Shown here: positions 6,029 to 14,272 of the stretch, one piece after another
Numbering within the stretch: position 1 is the first letter of the stretch
Layout of the letters: the number at the start of each line of letters is the position of its first letter
Virus record (IMG/VR): IMGVR_UViG_3300033143_005265
Location: 1 to 43,063 of that record
Length of the DNA: 43,063 nt
Source of the DNA: a virus
Strand: one strand, 5' to 3'
Program-made: the position numbers and the translations under genes
The notes under the pieces: model-generated
Databases searched by the model: none
Told to the model about the DNA's origin: nothing
The model's input: the letters and a program-made list of their open reading frames with translations, nothing else

Positions 6029-6181
6029 ATGTTATTTTCTCGCGATGAAATGAAAAGGTATTTAAAACTAGAGACTTATTGCAAATATCTCTTAGAAGGT
6101 CAGGAAGTAGAGAATAAAAATACTTTTACAGATAAAGAGATAGAGGATATGTGTGATTATTTAAAATTAGGAGAATTATGA
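6029..6181 (+). CDS. 50-aa hypothetical early protein
   Basis: MLFSRDEMKRYLKLETYCKY followed by an acidic helical stretch and FTDKEIEDMCDYLKLGEL. GAGGTG lies 5 nt upstream of ATG, and the stop overlaps the next start as ATGA. No family recognised. Confidence 0.55.
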   Translation: MLFSRDEMKRYLKLETYCKYLLEGQEVENKNTFTDKEIEDMCDYLKLGEL

Positions 6182-6876
6182 TGTCAAAAACAATTAAAGA
6201 AATGGCTCTAGAGTCAACAAAGAATTTATTTGAAAGTGAAGATTTACAAACAATAGTAGATAGAAAGGTTAAAAGCGCGGTCACATCTGTTATTGAAGAT
6301 CTGTTTTCATATAGTTCTAAATTCCGCAAGGATCTTGAAACAAAAATTAATGAGGTGTTGAATCTCAATTTTGATAATCTTAATATGACAGAATACAATC
6401 ATTTAATTCTGAAAATAATAGAGGCCAAGATTGATGAAACAATTATAAATGATGGAACTAAAAGAATGAAAGAAGACCTCGCGAAGCTTTTAAGTAGTGG
6501 ACAAAAGAAAGAAATAAAATTATCTGACATAATAGAAGAACTAAAAGGAGACGCCAATGATGATGCGATCAATAAATGTTGGGATGAAATTTCATTACAT
6601 ATAGAAAAAAGCGACATTGTAGGCTCTGAACTTATTTTTATACATTTCGATAAAGAGCCTGATAGGGAAAGATACGAATGTAATTATAGGATAGTTGCGA
6701 GCGATGGGATTTGCTCGTCCGTAAGTGCTAAAGATTACGATTATTCTAAAACAACACCTATGGGCGGCATCTACGGTATGGAGAGATACCTTTTCCGTCT
6801 CTATGCTAACAAGACAAAATTGATAATTGATGAGGACGATGTTAATTTTTATTATTGTCGAGATGATGAATATTAA
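6181..6876 (+). CDS. Hypothetical early protein
   Basis: Protein of 231 aa (ATG at 6181, 7 nt behind GGAG; an ATG at 6178 is also possible). The N-terminal 110 residues are helical and charged; the C-terminal 80 residues form a probable beta-rich domain (SELIFIHFDKEPDRERYECN, then TPMGGIYGMERYLFRLY). It lies upstream of the recombination genes in the same operon. No motif identifies its function. Confidence 0.55.
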   Translation: MSKTIKEMALESTKNLFESEDLQTIVDRKVKSAVTSVIEDLFSYSSKFRKDLETKINEVLNLNFDNLNMTEYNHLILKIIEAKIDETIINDGTKRMKEDLAKLLSSGQKKEIKLSDIIEELKGDANDDAINKCWDEISLHIEKSDIVGSELIFIHFDKEPDRERYECNYRIVASDGICSSVSAKDYDYSKTTPMGGIYGMERYLFRLYANKTKLIIDEDDVNFYYCRDDEY

Positions 6877-6892
6877 TCAGGAGAGTCTGGAA

Positions 6893-7030
6893 ATGGAAGA
6901 TTTAAAATTCATAATCCATAATGCAAAAATAGCAATAATAATAAATGACACAGATAGAGCTCAGGAATTATTAAATGAGGCTCTGGCATATTTAAATAAT
7001 ATAAAAAAAGGAGAAATCACAAATGGCTAA
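6893..7030 (+). CDS. 45-aa hypothetical helical protein
   Basis: The frame extends back to 6827, but AGGAG at 6879-6883 points to the ATG at 6893. The product is two helices (LKFIIHNAKIAIIIND, RAQELLNEALAYLNNI), TPR-like in appearance. It overlaps the next gene by 8 nt. Function unknown. Confidence 0.5.
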   Translation: MEDLKFIIHNAKIAIIINDTDRAQELLNEALAYLNNIKKGEITNG

Positions 7031-7580
7031 TGATGGACCATTTATTGAAATTTGGACTGACATTAAAGATTATGAGGGCCATTACCAAGTCAGTAATTAT
7101 GGTAGAGTCAAAAGCTTAACAAGAAGAAGAGCTGGTGAAAAAAAATATATTATTAAAGAAAAGATTTTAATTCCAGGAACACATAGACAAGGATATAAAA
7201 CTTATTTCCTATCTAATGGGGTTGAAAAGAGATTGCTTTATGTGCATCGTTTAGTCGCAATAGCTTTCATTCTCAATCCTGATCCTAAAAACAAAAAGAA
7301 TATAAATCATAAATGGGGAATAAAATATCTAAATAGCGTCAATGATGTCGAGTGGTGTACTCAAAAAGAAAATATAAGGCATTCTCATAGAACAGGATTA
7401 GTAAGGCCTGCTAGAGGAAAGTCTGTTAATAACAGTGTCTTAAAAGAAATGGAAGTAATATATATTCGGTTAATATATAAAACAGGAGATTGTTCACAAG
7501 AAAAGCTTGGTAAATTATTTAATGTATCAAGAGGCTGTATCGCAAAGATAGTAACAAGAAAAACATGGAAACACATTTAA
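7023..7580 (+). CDS. HNH homing endonuclease with NUMOD4 domain
   Basis: Protein of 185 aa. NUMOD4 domain at residues 7-35 (EIWTDIKDYEGHYQVSNYGR), HNH nuclease core at about 70-125 (VHRLVAIAFILNPDP, NINHKWGIKYLNSVNDVEWC, ENIRHSHRTG), and a C-terminal HTH of the type found in these enzymes (SQEKLGKLFNVSRGCIAKIV). It cuts DNA site-specifically and spreads by homing. It is inserted in the recombination operon, directly before RecT, whose ribosome site overlaps its 3' end; no intron boundaries are visible. Family call confident. Confidence 0.9.
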   Translation: MANDGPFIEIWTDIKDYEGHYQVSNYGRVKSLTRRRAGEKKYIIKEKILIPGTHRQGYKTYFLSNGVEKRLLYVHRLVAIAFILNPDPKNKKNINHKWGIKYLNSVNDVEWCTQKENIRHSHRTGLVRPARGKSVNNSVLKEMEVIYIRLIYKTGDCSQEKLGKLFNVSRGCIAKIVTRKTWKHI

Positions 7581-7591
7581 GGAGATTAAAA

Positions 7592-8482
7592 TTGGAAAAC
7601 AAAAAAAAGAGTACTGAGTTAACATTAGAAAAAGCCGACAATTATTTTGTTGAAAAAATGGGGATTCCACCACAAGAATTAAGTATCATAAAAAAACAGA
7701 TTGCGCCAGGAATATCGGATGGGGATCTTTTATATTGCCTTGATTTTTCAAAAAGCACAGGATTGAGCATTATAAATAAAGAGATGTATATAGTGCCTAG
7801 ATGGAGCAATGTAAAAGGGAAGGCTGTCGAAAAGCACGAGCCTATGGCTGGACGTAGAGGCGCGCGAAAAATAGCTAGAAGTAAAGGGATGGATCTGCCA
7901 CCGGAAACTCATTGCGAGATAAAAATGACACCTCGTCTTGTTAAAGGAAACTGGGAAATGGTTGAGGATCTTGTGGCGATTGCAGAATTAACAATAAAAG
8001 ATAAGAATGGTGAAGAGCATAAGTATACTCAAGAAGCAGCATATTCTAGTTTTGTTCAAACAAGAAAGTCAGGAGAAGTCACAAAATTTTGGAGAACAAT
8101 GCCGACAGTCATGCTTGAAAAAGTTGCAGAATTTCAATTGTTAGATGCTGTGTATGGTTTGAATGGTGTTCAAAATATTGACACCGGAACCGTTGAGGAT
8201 GAAATGCAAGATGGCAAAGGCAATATCGTCAACAGTATGATGCCAGAAGAAAAAACAGTAGAACCGATAACACCTGTCGATGCTCTTGACGAAGTTATTA
8301 ATAAAGCAACAGATCTTCCAAAAGAAATGAAAAGCACTCTATCCTCTAAACAGGAAGAAGTTGAAAAGGCTTTTGCGGATGCAGACATAAAAGGACTAGC
8401 GGAAATAAATCAAGCTCTTGGGGCTAATCTAGCAACGCTAACTGATAAAGAGTGTGACATGGTTTTAAGGAGAAATCAATGA
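7592..8482 (+). CDS. RecT/Red-beta family single-strand annealing protein
   Basis: Anneals complementary single strands during phage recombination. Protein of 296 aa. The annealase core runs from about residue 25 to 215: GISDGDLLYCLDFSKSTGL, MYIVPRW, then the conserved MPTVMLEKVAEFQLLDAVYG helix. The C-terminus is acidic and helical, as is usual for the variable part. An ATG at 7565 exists, but AAGGAG lies 7 nt before a TTG at 7592, so I take TTG as the start. The stop overlaps the exonuclease gene, the classic exo-annealase pairing. Confidence 0.88.
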   Translation: MENKKKSTELTLEKADNYFVEKMGIPPQELSIIKKQIAPGISDGDLLYCLDFSKSTGLSIINKEMYIVPRWSNVKGKAVEKHEPMAGRRGARKIARSKGMDLPPETHCEIKMTPRLVKGNWEMVEDLVAIAELTIKDKNGEEHKYTQEAAYSSFVQTRKSGEVTKFWRTMPTVMLEKVAEFQLLDAVYGLNGVQNIDTGTVEDEMQDGKGNIVNSMMPEEKTVEPITPVDALDEVINKATDLPKEMKSTLSSKQEEVEKAFADADIKGLAEINQALGANLATLTDKECDMVLRRNQ

Positions 8483-10083
8483 TTGATTTCGGAGCACTAA
8501 AAAAACTAAGGGCTGAAAAGGAAGCTTCCAAAATAAATGTTTTAGAATTTGACGAAGCTCGCCATAAATATAAATTTAATGGCAATTTCATTCCTTCTGT
8601 TTCTCAAATACTTAATGTTTGCGGAGTCTCTCCAGATTACACTGGAATTGATCCGTTTTATGCACAAAGAGGGACAGCACTACATAAAGCGGTTGAACTA
8701 TATAATCAAAAAAAGCTCGACGAATCAAGCATGCATCCTGAGATTAAACCTTTTTTCAAGAGTTATAAAAACTTCACTGCAGATAATCCAGGATATAAAA
8801 GTCTTGATCAGGAGATGAGATTTTGTAATTTGAAAGATAACCCTGAATCTAAACATCCTTTTGCTGGCACGGTTGATGATAAAGCAACTCTTAGCAACAA
8901 GGCCCCTAAGGTCATCATAGATTACAAAACCAGTTCAGCTATACATCAGCACTACTTATTCCAGTTAGGCGGATATATGATACTATCTGGTGTAGAAGAT
9001 GCGTACATTTTACAATTGCAGCCTGATGGCTACACTCTCAAGAAAGTTCCTGTTGAGTATAAAGAGAAATTCTTGCAAGTGTTAGACATTTACTATTCTG
9101 ATCTAACACCAGAAGATAAAAAGAAAAAAGGATCTAGACTTGTAAAGAATCAAATGGATTTAAAAGAACTGAGATGTAAAAAAGACATAGAAGAAATTAA
9201 ATTCTTAAGAGATAGAATGGTTCAGGATAAAAAGAAAATTGAAGAAAAACGCGAGAAAATACAGAACAAATTATTAATCGATTCTGTGAAATTTAATGGT
9301 GTTTTTGACGCTGACGACTATATCTTGAACTTCAATTTATCATCTGATTATATTAAACCATCTTACAATATTAAAGATTTTATCAGCAAGATTAAAACTT
9401 CTGAAACAGGAGAGATTTATAGTGCTGACATGATACTTCAAATGCTTGAAGATGTGAAGACAGAAACATTAGTTAAAGGGGGTTACAAATTAACAGTAGA
9501 GGAGAGAAAGCCTCAGGAAATAAAAACAGAAGCTGCAATAATCCATCCCAGCACAACACCGGAGGCTCCTGTTGCACCTGCTATTAACAAAGAGATAAAC
9601 GACCTTATTGATAAGCTAAAAGCAAGCAAGCTATATCCTGACTCTTACAAAGGTTTACAATCTCAAGCCTTGTTTCTTAAAGAAGAATGGAAAACTTTGC
9701 AGGATGTTAAATTTAATGAACTTAATTCAGCTGACTGTGAAAAACTTAAAGAAATAGTTAATAAGTTTATAGAAGATCAGGGAAAAGTTCCATCCAAAAA
9801 AGACCTTCAAGAATGGATGAAGCTTTGGGATCCTAAAAGGATATCTAAAGAGAAATCTGATATTTTAGAGGAAAAGCTAGGTGAAATATTTGGTGATATT
9901 TTTGATTACAAAGAACAAGATTTAAAAGGGAATGTCAAGGCTTTTTTGGGAATGAATGAAATCTTTCCTACATGGCTACAGACAGATAAGGATTTTGACA
10001 AATTTAATAAAATATTGGATGATAAGATAAAGAAGATAGATAGCGTGATTGAAAAAAATAAACCTAAAGGAGAAGGGGAATGA
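8479..10083 (+). CDS. RecB/Cas4-like PD-(D/E)XK exonuclease, partner of RecT
   Basis: Protein of 534 aa. The nuclease fold is in the first 170 residues: RGTALHKAVELY (H69), FAGTVDDK (D133), VIIDYKTSS (D148, K150) and FQLGGY (Q162, Y166), the full RecB-type catalytic set. It should resect DNA ends so that the adjacent annealase can load. The remaining 360 residues are long: a Lys/Glu coiled-coil segment at about 210-265, a Pro/Ala linker near 355-370, and a helical C-terminal domain of unknown role, which makes the protein roughly twice the usual phage length. Confidence 0.85.
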   Translation: MIDFGALKKLRAEKEASKINVLEFDEARHKYKFNGNFIPSVSQILNVCGVSPDYTGIDPFYAQRGTALHKAVELYNQKKLDESSMHPEIKPFFKSYKNFTADNPGYKSLDQEMRFCNLKDNPESKHPFAGTVDDKATLSNKAPKVIIDYKTSSAIHQHYLFQLGGYMILSGVEDAYILQLQPDGYTLKKVPVEYKEKFLQVLDIYYSDLTPEDKKKKGSRLVKNQMDLKELRCKKDIEEIKFLRDRMVQDKKKIEEKREKIQNKLLIDSVKFNGVFDADDYILNFNLSSDYIKPSYNIKDFISKIKTSETGEIYSADMILQMLEDVKTETLVKGGYKLTVEERKPQEIKTEAAIIHPSTTPEAPVAPAINKEINDLIDKLKASKLYPDSYKGLQSQALFLKEEWKTLQDVKFNELNSADCEKLKEIVNKFIEDQGKVPSKKDLQEWMKLWDPKRISKEKSDILEEKLGEIFGDIFDYKEQDLKGNVKAFLGMNEIFPTWLQTDKDFDKFNKILDDKIKKIDSVIEKNKPKGEGE

Positions 10084-10304
10084 CACCAAAACATGAAAGA
10101 TATAAGAAATTAAATCCTGATTATGTGAGAGATAAGACAGGGCTATCCTTGAGGGCGCTTGCTCATAAATTAGATTGTGATAGAAAATCTATTTATAAAG
10201 CATTATCTGGCGAAGCTAGTTTTGATCTTAGAACTACTATTTTAAAAATGATGGGGAAAACTGAATCTGAACTGGAGAGCGAAAAAGATGCTTTTGAAAT
10301 TTAA
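10080..10304 (+). CDS. Small helix-turn-helix protein
   Basis: Protein of 74 aa with an XRE/cro-like HTH (KTGLSLRALAHKLDCDRKS, IYKALSGEASFDLRTTILKM). GGAGAAGGGGA precedes the start, which overlaps the exonuclease stop as ATGA. Likely a DNA-binding regulator, though in this position it may instead help recombination or resolvase targeting. Confidence 0.6.
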   Translation: MTPKHERYKKLNPDYVRDKTGLSLRALAHKLDCDRKSIYKALSGEASFDLRTTILKMMGKTESELESEKDAFEI

Positions 10305-10707
10305 CTTAGAAAGACCGAAGTCGAAACAAAGCGTGCGACACAATAGAGCACAAAACCGATATCATAAAGATCCAGAAGTAGAAATATATGAAAGAGATTT
10401 GAAAGACCAAGCTTTTTTTCAAACCTTAAATCATACTCCATGGGAAGGCCCCCTTGTGATAGAATATATTATATATACCTTTCCACACTTGAAACGGTAT
10501 TCTAAAAAGCAAAGAGAATTCTTTCAAAGGTCTGGAGATTTATATAAAACTACTTGTCCGGATCTTGGCGACAATTTACAAAAACCACTACTTGATGCAT
10601 TGCAAGGAATTGTTTATCAAAATGACAGCCAGATATGTCTTATTAAGAACATAAAAAAAGTCTTTGGAAACGAAACAGGAATAGAAATATTTATAAGGGA
10701 GATATGA
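10288..10707 (+). CDS. rusA: RusA-family Holliday junction resolvase
   Basis: Protein of 139 aa, normal RusA length. The signature PDLGDNLQKPLLDALQGIVY with NDSQI provides the acidic residues D92, D95, D103 and D113, which bind Mg2+ and cut four-way junctions. Ribosome site GGAGAG 9 nt upstream, within the preceding gene. It completes the exonuclease-annealase-resolvase set. Confidence 0.9.
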   Translation: MLLKFNLERPKSKQSVRHNRAQNRYHKDPEVEIYERDLKDQAFFQTLNHTPWEGPLVIEYIIYTFPHLKRYSKKQREFFQRSGDLYKTTCPDLGDNLQKPLLDALQGIVYQNDSQICLIKNIKKVFGNETGIEIFIREI

Positions 10708-10711
10708 AATA

Positions 10712-11113
10712 ATGACAAGTCCAAAATTCAGTGAATCATCAACTAAGAAAATAGCAACTTTACATTGGGATCTTCAAACTATACTAGGGATAGCAATCAA
10801 CAAAATAGATTTTACAGTTATCGACGGGTATAGAGATGCGACAAAGCAAGAGGTTTATTTCAAACAGGGAGTATCTACAAAGCAATTTCCTAATTCAAAA
10901 CACAATGAAAAACCTTCGAAGGCCGTAGACCTTGCGCCCTATCCTATAGACTGGGAGAACAGAGAGAGATTTGTTCATCTTGCTGGAATTATTCAAGGGG
11001 TTGCCTTGGCTAAGGATATTAAAATCAGATGGGGAGGCGACTGGGATTCTGACAATGATTTGCATGATCAAAATCTTTACGACCTTGGGCATTTTGAGAA
11101 AGTAGATGAGTGA
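10712..11113 (+). CDS. M15-family peptidoglycan peptidase (endolysin)
   Basis: Protein of 133 aa of the VanY/CwlK type, probably an L-alanyl-D-glutamate or D-Ala peptidase. Zinc ligands are visible in SKHNEKPSKAVDLA (H64, D73) and LGHFE (H127), with the WGGDWD motif at 107-112. No signal peptide or membrane anchor, so it should need a holin to reach the wall. Unusually it lies in the early recombination operon, about 26 kb from the holin and spanin genes. Family call confident; the lysis role is inferred. Confidence 0.88.
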   Translation: MTSPKFSESSTKKIATLHWDLQTILGIAINKIDFTVIDGYRDATKQEVYFKQGVSTKQFPNSKHNEKPSKAVDLAPYPIDWENRERFVHLAGIIQGVALAKDIKIRWGGDWDSDNDLHDQNLYDLGHFEKVDE

Positions 11114-11309
11114 TTCAAAAAGAGTAACAGCATTCAAACGGAATGAGCACACTCTCCCTCATGAACATAAAAAATGTCCTGTTTGCGCTTCAACTATTTG
11201 GCAGAAAAAGAAGATGGAAAATTCTTACGAAATTACGAAGTATATCTGCACATTTATGGATTGTAAAGCTTTCGGAATTTATAAAACAGAAGATGACAAC
11301 AACCAATAA
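11106..11309 (+). CDS. Small zinc-ribbon protein
   Basis: Protein of 67 aa with HEHKKCPVCASTIW and later YICTFMDCKAFGIY, i.e. CxxC plus C-x4-C, a single zinc ribbon. It overlaps the endolysin stop. Many phages carry such ribbons of unknown role. A longer frame at 11143-11340 is its shadow. Confidence 0.6.
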   Translation: MSDSKRVTAFKRNEHTLPHEHKKCPVCASTIWQKKKMENSYEITKYICTFMDCKAFGIYKTEDDNNQ

Positions 11310-11320
11310 AGGAGAAAGAT

Positions 11321-11617
11321 ATGAAAACAGAAAAGATTGATATCAGAGTTACAAAAGAGCAATATGATGAAATAGAGAAAAAAAGTCATGACAACAGCAT
11401 GACAAAGTCAGCGTTTTTGATTTTTTGTGCACTAAACGCAAAGATTGATATTGAAATTGGTGTTGATCCTGCTTTTATATATTTGGATAATTTAGTAACT
11501 TTTTTAGAAAAAGATTTAATAACTCCAGATGAGTATGATCTTTTAAAGAAAAGACTTCTAGCAAACGGCTCATTATGGCAGCAGATTAAAAAAATAGAGG
11601 CAGATAATGGACAATGA
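11321..11617 (+). CDS. Ribbon-helix-helix (CopG/MobC-like) protein
   Basis: Protein of 98 aa. The N-terminal KIDIRVTKEQYDEIEKKS, then MTKSAFLIFCAL, is a standard ribbon-helix-helix as in CopG or relaxosome MobC proteins; a helical C-terminus follows. AAAGGAG is well placed. Likely a DNA-binding regulator; its target is unknown. Confidence 0.65.
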   Translation: MKTEKIDIRVTKEQYDEIEKKSHDNSMTKSAFLIFCALNAKIDIEIGVDPAFIYLDNLVTFLEKDLITPDEYDLLKKRLLANGSLWQQIKKIEADNGQ

Positions 11618-11894
11618 AACATACAGAAAAGCAATATTGAAATGGGGAATTGACGATCAAACAAGGATGGTAATTGAAGAACTGTCAGAACTTAACATTG
11701 AAATTGCTACTCTTATTCAAAACATATTGCATATTAAAAGAAGGAGGACAACTAATAAAAAAATTGCATCTGAGGTGGCAGATGTTATAATAATGCTAGA
11801 ACAACTAAAAATTATGCTAAATATTGAGGATGATGTTAACGAACACATCGAACTCAAAACAGAGAGATTAAAAAGAAGAATTGAAGATTTATAA
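11607..11894 (+). CDS. MazG-like nucleotide pyrophosphohydrolase
   Basis: Protein of 95 aa. The all-alpha NTP-PPase signature is present: ExxE in IEELSEL (E25, E28) and ExxD in SEVADVIIML (E56, D59). Phage MazG-like enzymes hydrolyse NTPs or ppGpp-type alarmones and may keep an infected cell in a growth-like state; the substrate here is not predictable. It starts inside the preceding gene. Confidence 0.8.
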   Translation: MDNETYRKAILKWGIDDQTRMVIEELSELNIEIATLIQNILHIKRRRTTNKKIASEVADVIIMLEQLKIMLNIEDDVNEHIELKTERLKRRIEDL

Positions 11895-12105
11895 GAAAAA
11901 TGGCTGTTTTTATGTCAGAAGAAAAGGTTTCACTTTTAAATTTGACACACAGTATGATTTATCAAAATTCTTAAAACATATCGAAAAATATCATTTCCAA
12001 AAAGATCTACAGAGCAGACCGCCATTTATTCTACTATTCCTTTTTTCAGGTTTAGCATCTTATACAGCTATATTAATCGCAGACTATATCGGGTCATATA
12101 TTTAA
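11881..12105 (+). CDS. Small C-terminally anchored membrane protein
   Basis: Protein of 74 aa from a TTG start overlapping the MazG-like stop. The soluble N-terminus is basic (YKKNGCFYVRRKGFTFKF) and residues 48-72 are one transmembrane helix (ILLFLFSGLASYTAILIADY). Weak ribosome site, so probably coupled to the upstream gene. Last gene of the rightward operon; its stop abuts the stop of the leftward operon without any gap. Function unknown. Confidence 0.55.
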   Translation: MKIYKKNGCFYVRRKGFTFKFDTQYDLSKFLKHIEKYHFQKDLQSRPPFILLFLFSGLASYTAILIADYIGSYI

Positions 12106-12363
12106 TCAATATTTGGCCGGGACTTTAATGCGTGCTTGGCGAAAATACATACTGTTTTTTATAGCACGTATATCGCTTCTTATTGCTTTTCTGAATTCTT
12201 TTTGCTCTACTTTATCACTTCTCGCAGATGTTATTATATGCTTAACATCTGCTTTCACACTAGCATAATCAGTGGTTGCTTTAACAACCAAAATCAATAT
12301 CGTCAAAGTAATTCCGGCAATACTAACTATTGTCGCCGTCATTGTTTTTGAATGCTTTGTCAT
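12106..12363 (-). CDS. Single-TM protein with basic tail at the end of the tail operon
   Basis: Protein of 85 aa from the ATG at 12363 (GGAGGGG just upstream; another ATG at 12375). Residues 8-28 are transmembrane (TATIVSIAGITLTILILVV), followed by a coiled-coil-like segment (YASVKADVKHI, VEQKEFRKAIRSDIRAI). The layout resembles XhlA/holin-associated or Rz-like proteins, so it could be a lysis accessory, but no family signature is clear. Confidence 0.5.
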   Translation of the reverse strand: MTKHSKTMTATIVSIAGITLTILILVVKATTDYASVKADVKHIITSARSDKVEQKEFRKAIRSDIRAIKNSMYFRQARIKVPAKY

Positions 12364-12375
12364 ATTCCCCTCCAT

Positions 12376-12603
12376 TTATGTTATTGATCCTGAGCCCGTG
12401 CCCGGTCCAGATACTCCTGCTCCTGGAGTAACTGCGGAAACACTAGAGACTGCCACAACTACTTGAGCATTTGTCTGAATATGAGAAACAACAAGCCCCA
12501 TAATACCTTTCCAAACTGTTTCATTATCGGCTTGCACTGCATCATCTAAGCCCGACACATACGCACTTATTGCTGATCCTAAAACATCCCCATTCATTGC
12601 CAT
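12376..12603 (-). CDS. Small conserved tail-region protein
   Basis: Protein of 75 aa. MNGDVLGSAISAYVSGL, VWKGIMGLVVSHIQTNAQVV, and a Gly/Ser/Thr-rich end (GAGVSGPGTGSG) match a type of small protein often seen at the end of phage tail or baseplate modules without assigned function. AGGGG 7 nt before ATG. Possibly a spike-tip or tail-associated protein; this is inference from position. Confidence 0.5.
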   Translation of the reverse strand: MAMNGDVLGSAISAYVSGLDDAVQADNETVWKGIMGLVVSHIQTNAQVVVAVSSVSAVTPGAGVSGPGTGSGSIT

Positions 12604-12612
12604 GGCAATCCC

Positions 12613-13071
12613 CTACTTAAATGTATCTAATCTTGTTTGTATTGATGTTAACTGAGTCAATGTTGTTGTTGTAAACGGAGATTCCCCGAGAGCTGTTACA
12701 ACTCTTGCGGCTAAAAGCTCTGTTAGTAAATCTGAGAGCACAGTTATTAACTCTTCCGTTTCATTTGATATCGCAAGTTTTCCATCATCTTTACCATGCA
12801 ACGAACCTTTTACATTGCCGTCTGAATCTCTCCATACAATCTTGGTTTCACCTTTATTAATATCTGTTTCCAATGGAATCAAAGCAATAGCAACCTCACC
12901 GGATTTGTCTAGCTGTAATGCCAATATTTCATCATCTTTCAACGGGATACTTTGAAAATTTGGAACAGTATATACCATATTCTCAGAGGTGTCGCCTTCA
13001 TAAAATTCCGTGGTAGCAACGACATCCCCGTCAATCTTCTCCGTATCTAATACCTTTACTATTTTAGGCAT
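12613..13071 (-). CDS. Baseplate spike protein, Mu gp45/P2 gpV-like
   Basis: Protein of 152 aa. The middle (KGETKIVWRDSDGNVKGSLH, GKDDGKLAISNE) has the repetitive beta-strand pattern of the gpV/gp45 needle, and the C-terminus is helical. It would form the trimeric membrane-piercing spike under the hub encoded just upstream. I use the ATG at 13071 with GAGAGG before it; it overlaps the hub gene by 8 nt. Moderate confidence from beta pattern and position. Confidence 0.6.
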   Translation of the reverse strand: MPKIVKVLDTEKIDGDVVATTEFYEGDTSENMVYTVPNFQSIPLKDDEILALQLDKSGEVAIALIPLETDINKGETKIVWRDSDGNVKGSLHGKDDGKLAISNETEELITVLSDLLTELLAARVVTALGESPFTTTTLTQLTSIQTRLDTFK

Positions 13072-14272
13072 CCCAAAACCTCTCAAACTCATTATTTAAT
13101 GCACTTGTAGGAACTAAACTCAATGTTGCTGTCTGACCTGAATCACTCAAACTGAAAGAGATTTCCTTTATTGAGAATTTTGTTTTTTGTCTTATTTGGA
13201 CAGATTCATTTTGTACCAGAATTACATCTTCGGGCTGCAACAACTCACCTTCTGCATTATCCCAAAAAGGCAAGGTAGTTGTGACAGAAATTGAATTCAA
13301 AAGAGTTCTACCTATTTCAGAATCTATATAATTCTCAAGCGATTCATCATCATCATCATTTTTTAAAATTGTGTGATGTCTAAAAAGATCTATATCTAGG
13401 CTTTTTTTAGCTGTTTGGGAAATTCGCTTTCTTGATTTTGACATTAATGCGGTATAATCTGAAAATAAATTATCTCCGTTATATTCCGCAGTCGTAGGGT
13501 ATTGACCTTTCTTAAATTCTAGAACAGAGGTAGACACATCCTTACTCTTTAAAGAAAAGAATAAAATACCATCTGAATCAGTTGAAGCAATCAAGCCTCT
13601 TTGTTGCGCCAATTTTATTATGAAGTTTGAAATTGATTCTGTTGGTCCTATTTTTACTGACTTAAAGTTTTGATTTATAGCCTCAGAAGCTTCGCTTGAA
13701 AAATCAGCAAAAACTCCAAAGGGTTTACAATATTTATCAGCAATGTTTTTCAAGGAAATATTATATAGAGTTCTTGGATACAGTGATTTAGGAAGCGTCA
13801 TCTTTTGAAGCATTCCAGGACGTCCGTAGCCTGAAATCGTTACGACATTCCCAGTGCTTGCAGAATCAAAACTAGATTTCGCAAGAATTCCCGAAATTAT
13901 TTTAACATCTTTGTAATAGATTTCGACATCTCTGTATGCAAAAGGTGCAAAAGCGTCTACAAACTCTGCAATGTCTTCATATGCTGCTGAAAATGAAAAT
14001 GTTGGAGCTAACCTATCAAGACTAAGAGTGAATTTTAAATTGAACCAAAATTCGAATTTTTTATCATCGATAACTATTCCGACAGTTGTAAAATCAAATA
14101 TCTCTCTAGGCTTTGTCTGAGTAGGCGGAATTTTTAAAATTTGTCCTGGCACAACAATTTCAGAGGTTAAATTATTAGCATCCTTAATTTCAAGATATCG
14201 TGCTGCATTATAATAAAATTTCTGAGCTATAAATTGTAATGTGTCGCCAGCTTGAACAGTATATCTTGTCAT
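13064..14272 (-). CDS. Baseplate hub protein (Mu gp44/P-like) with N-terminal LysM
   Basis: Protein of 402 aa. Residues 1-50 are a LysM domain (YTVQAGDTLQFIAQKFYY, VVPGQILKIP). The rest follows Mu gp44 and other gp27-like hubs: FEFWFNLKFTLSLDRLAPTF, a tandem beta-barrel region with GYGRPGML, and a C-terminal ISFSLSDSGQTATLSLVP strand set. In Mu-like phages LysM is usually in a separate tail protein X or in N, so the fusion is noteworthy. Translation is coupled to N by ATGA with no clear ribosome site. Hub call confident. Confidence 0.8.
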   Translation of the reverse strand: MTRYTVQAGDTLQFIAQKFYYNAARYLEIKDANNLTSEIVVPGQILKIPPTQTKPREIFDFTTVGIVIDDKKFEFWFNLKFTLSLDRLAPTFSFSAAYEDIAEFVDAFAPFAYRDVEIYYKDVKIISGILAKSSFDSASTGNVVTISGYGRPGMLQKMTLPKSLYPRTLYNISLKNIADKYCKPFGVFADFSSEASEAINQNFKSVKIGPTESISNFIIKLAQQRGLIASTDSDGILFFSLKSKDVSTSVLEFKKGQYPTTAEYNGDNLFSDYTALMSKSRKRISQTAKKSLDIDLFRHHTILKNDDDDESLENYIDSEIGRTLLNSISVTTTLPFWDNAEGELLQPEDVILVQNESVQIRQKTKFSIKEISFSLSDSGQTATLSLVPTSALNNEFERFWDA

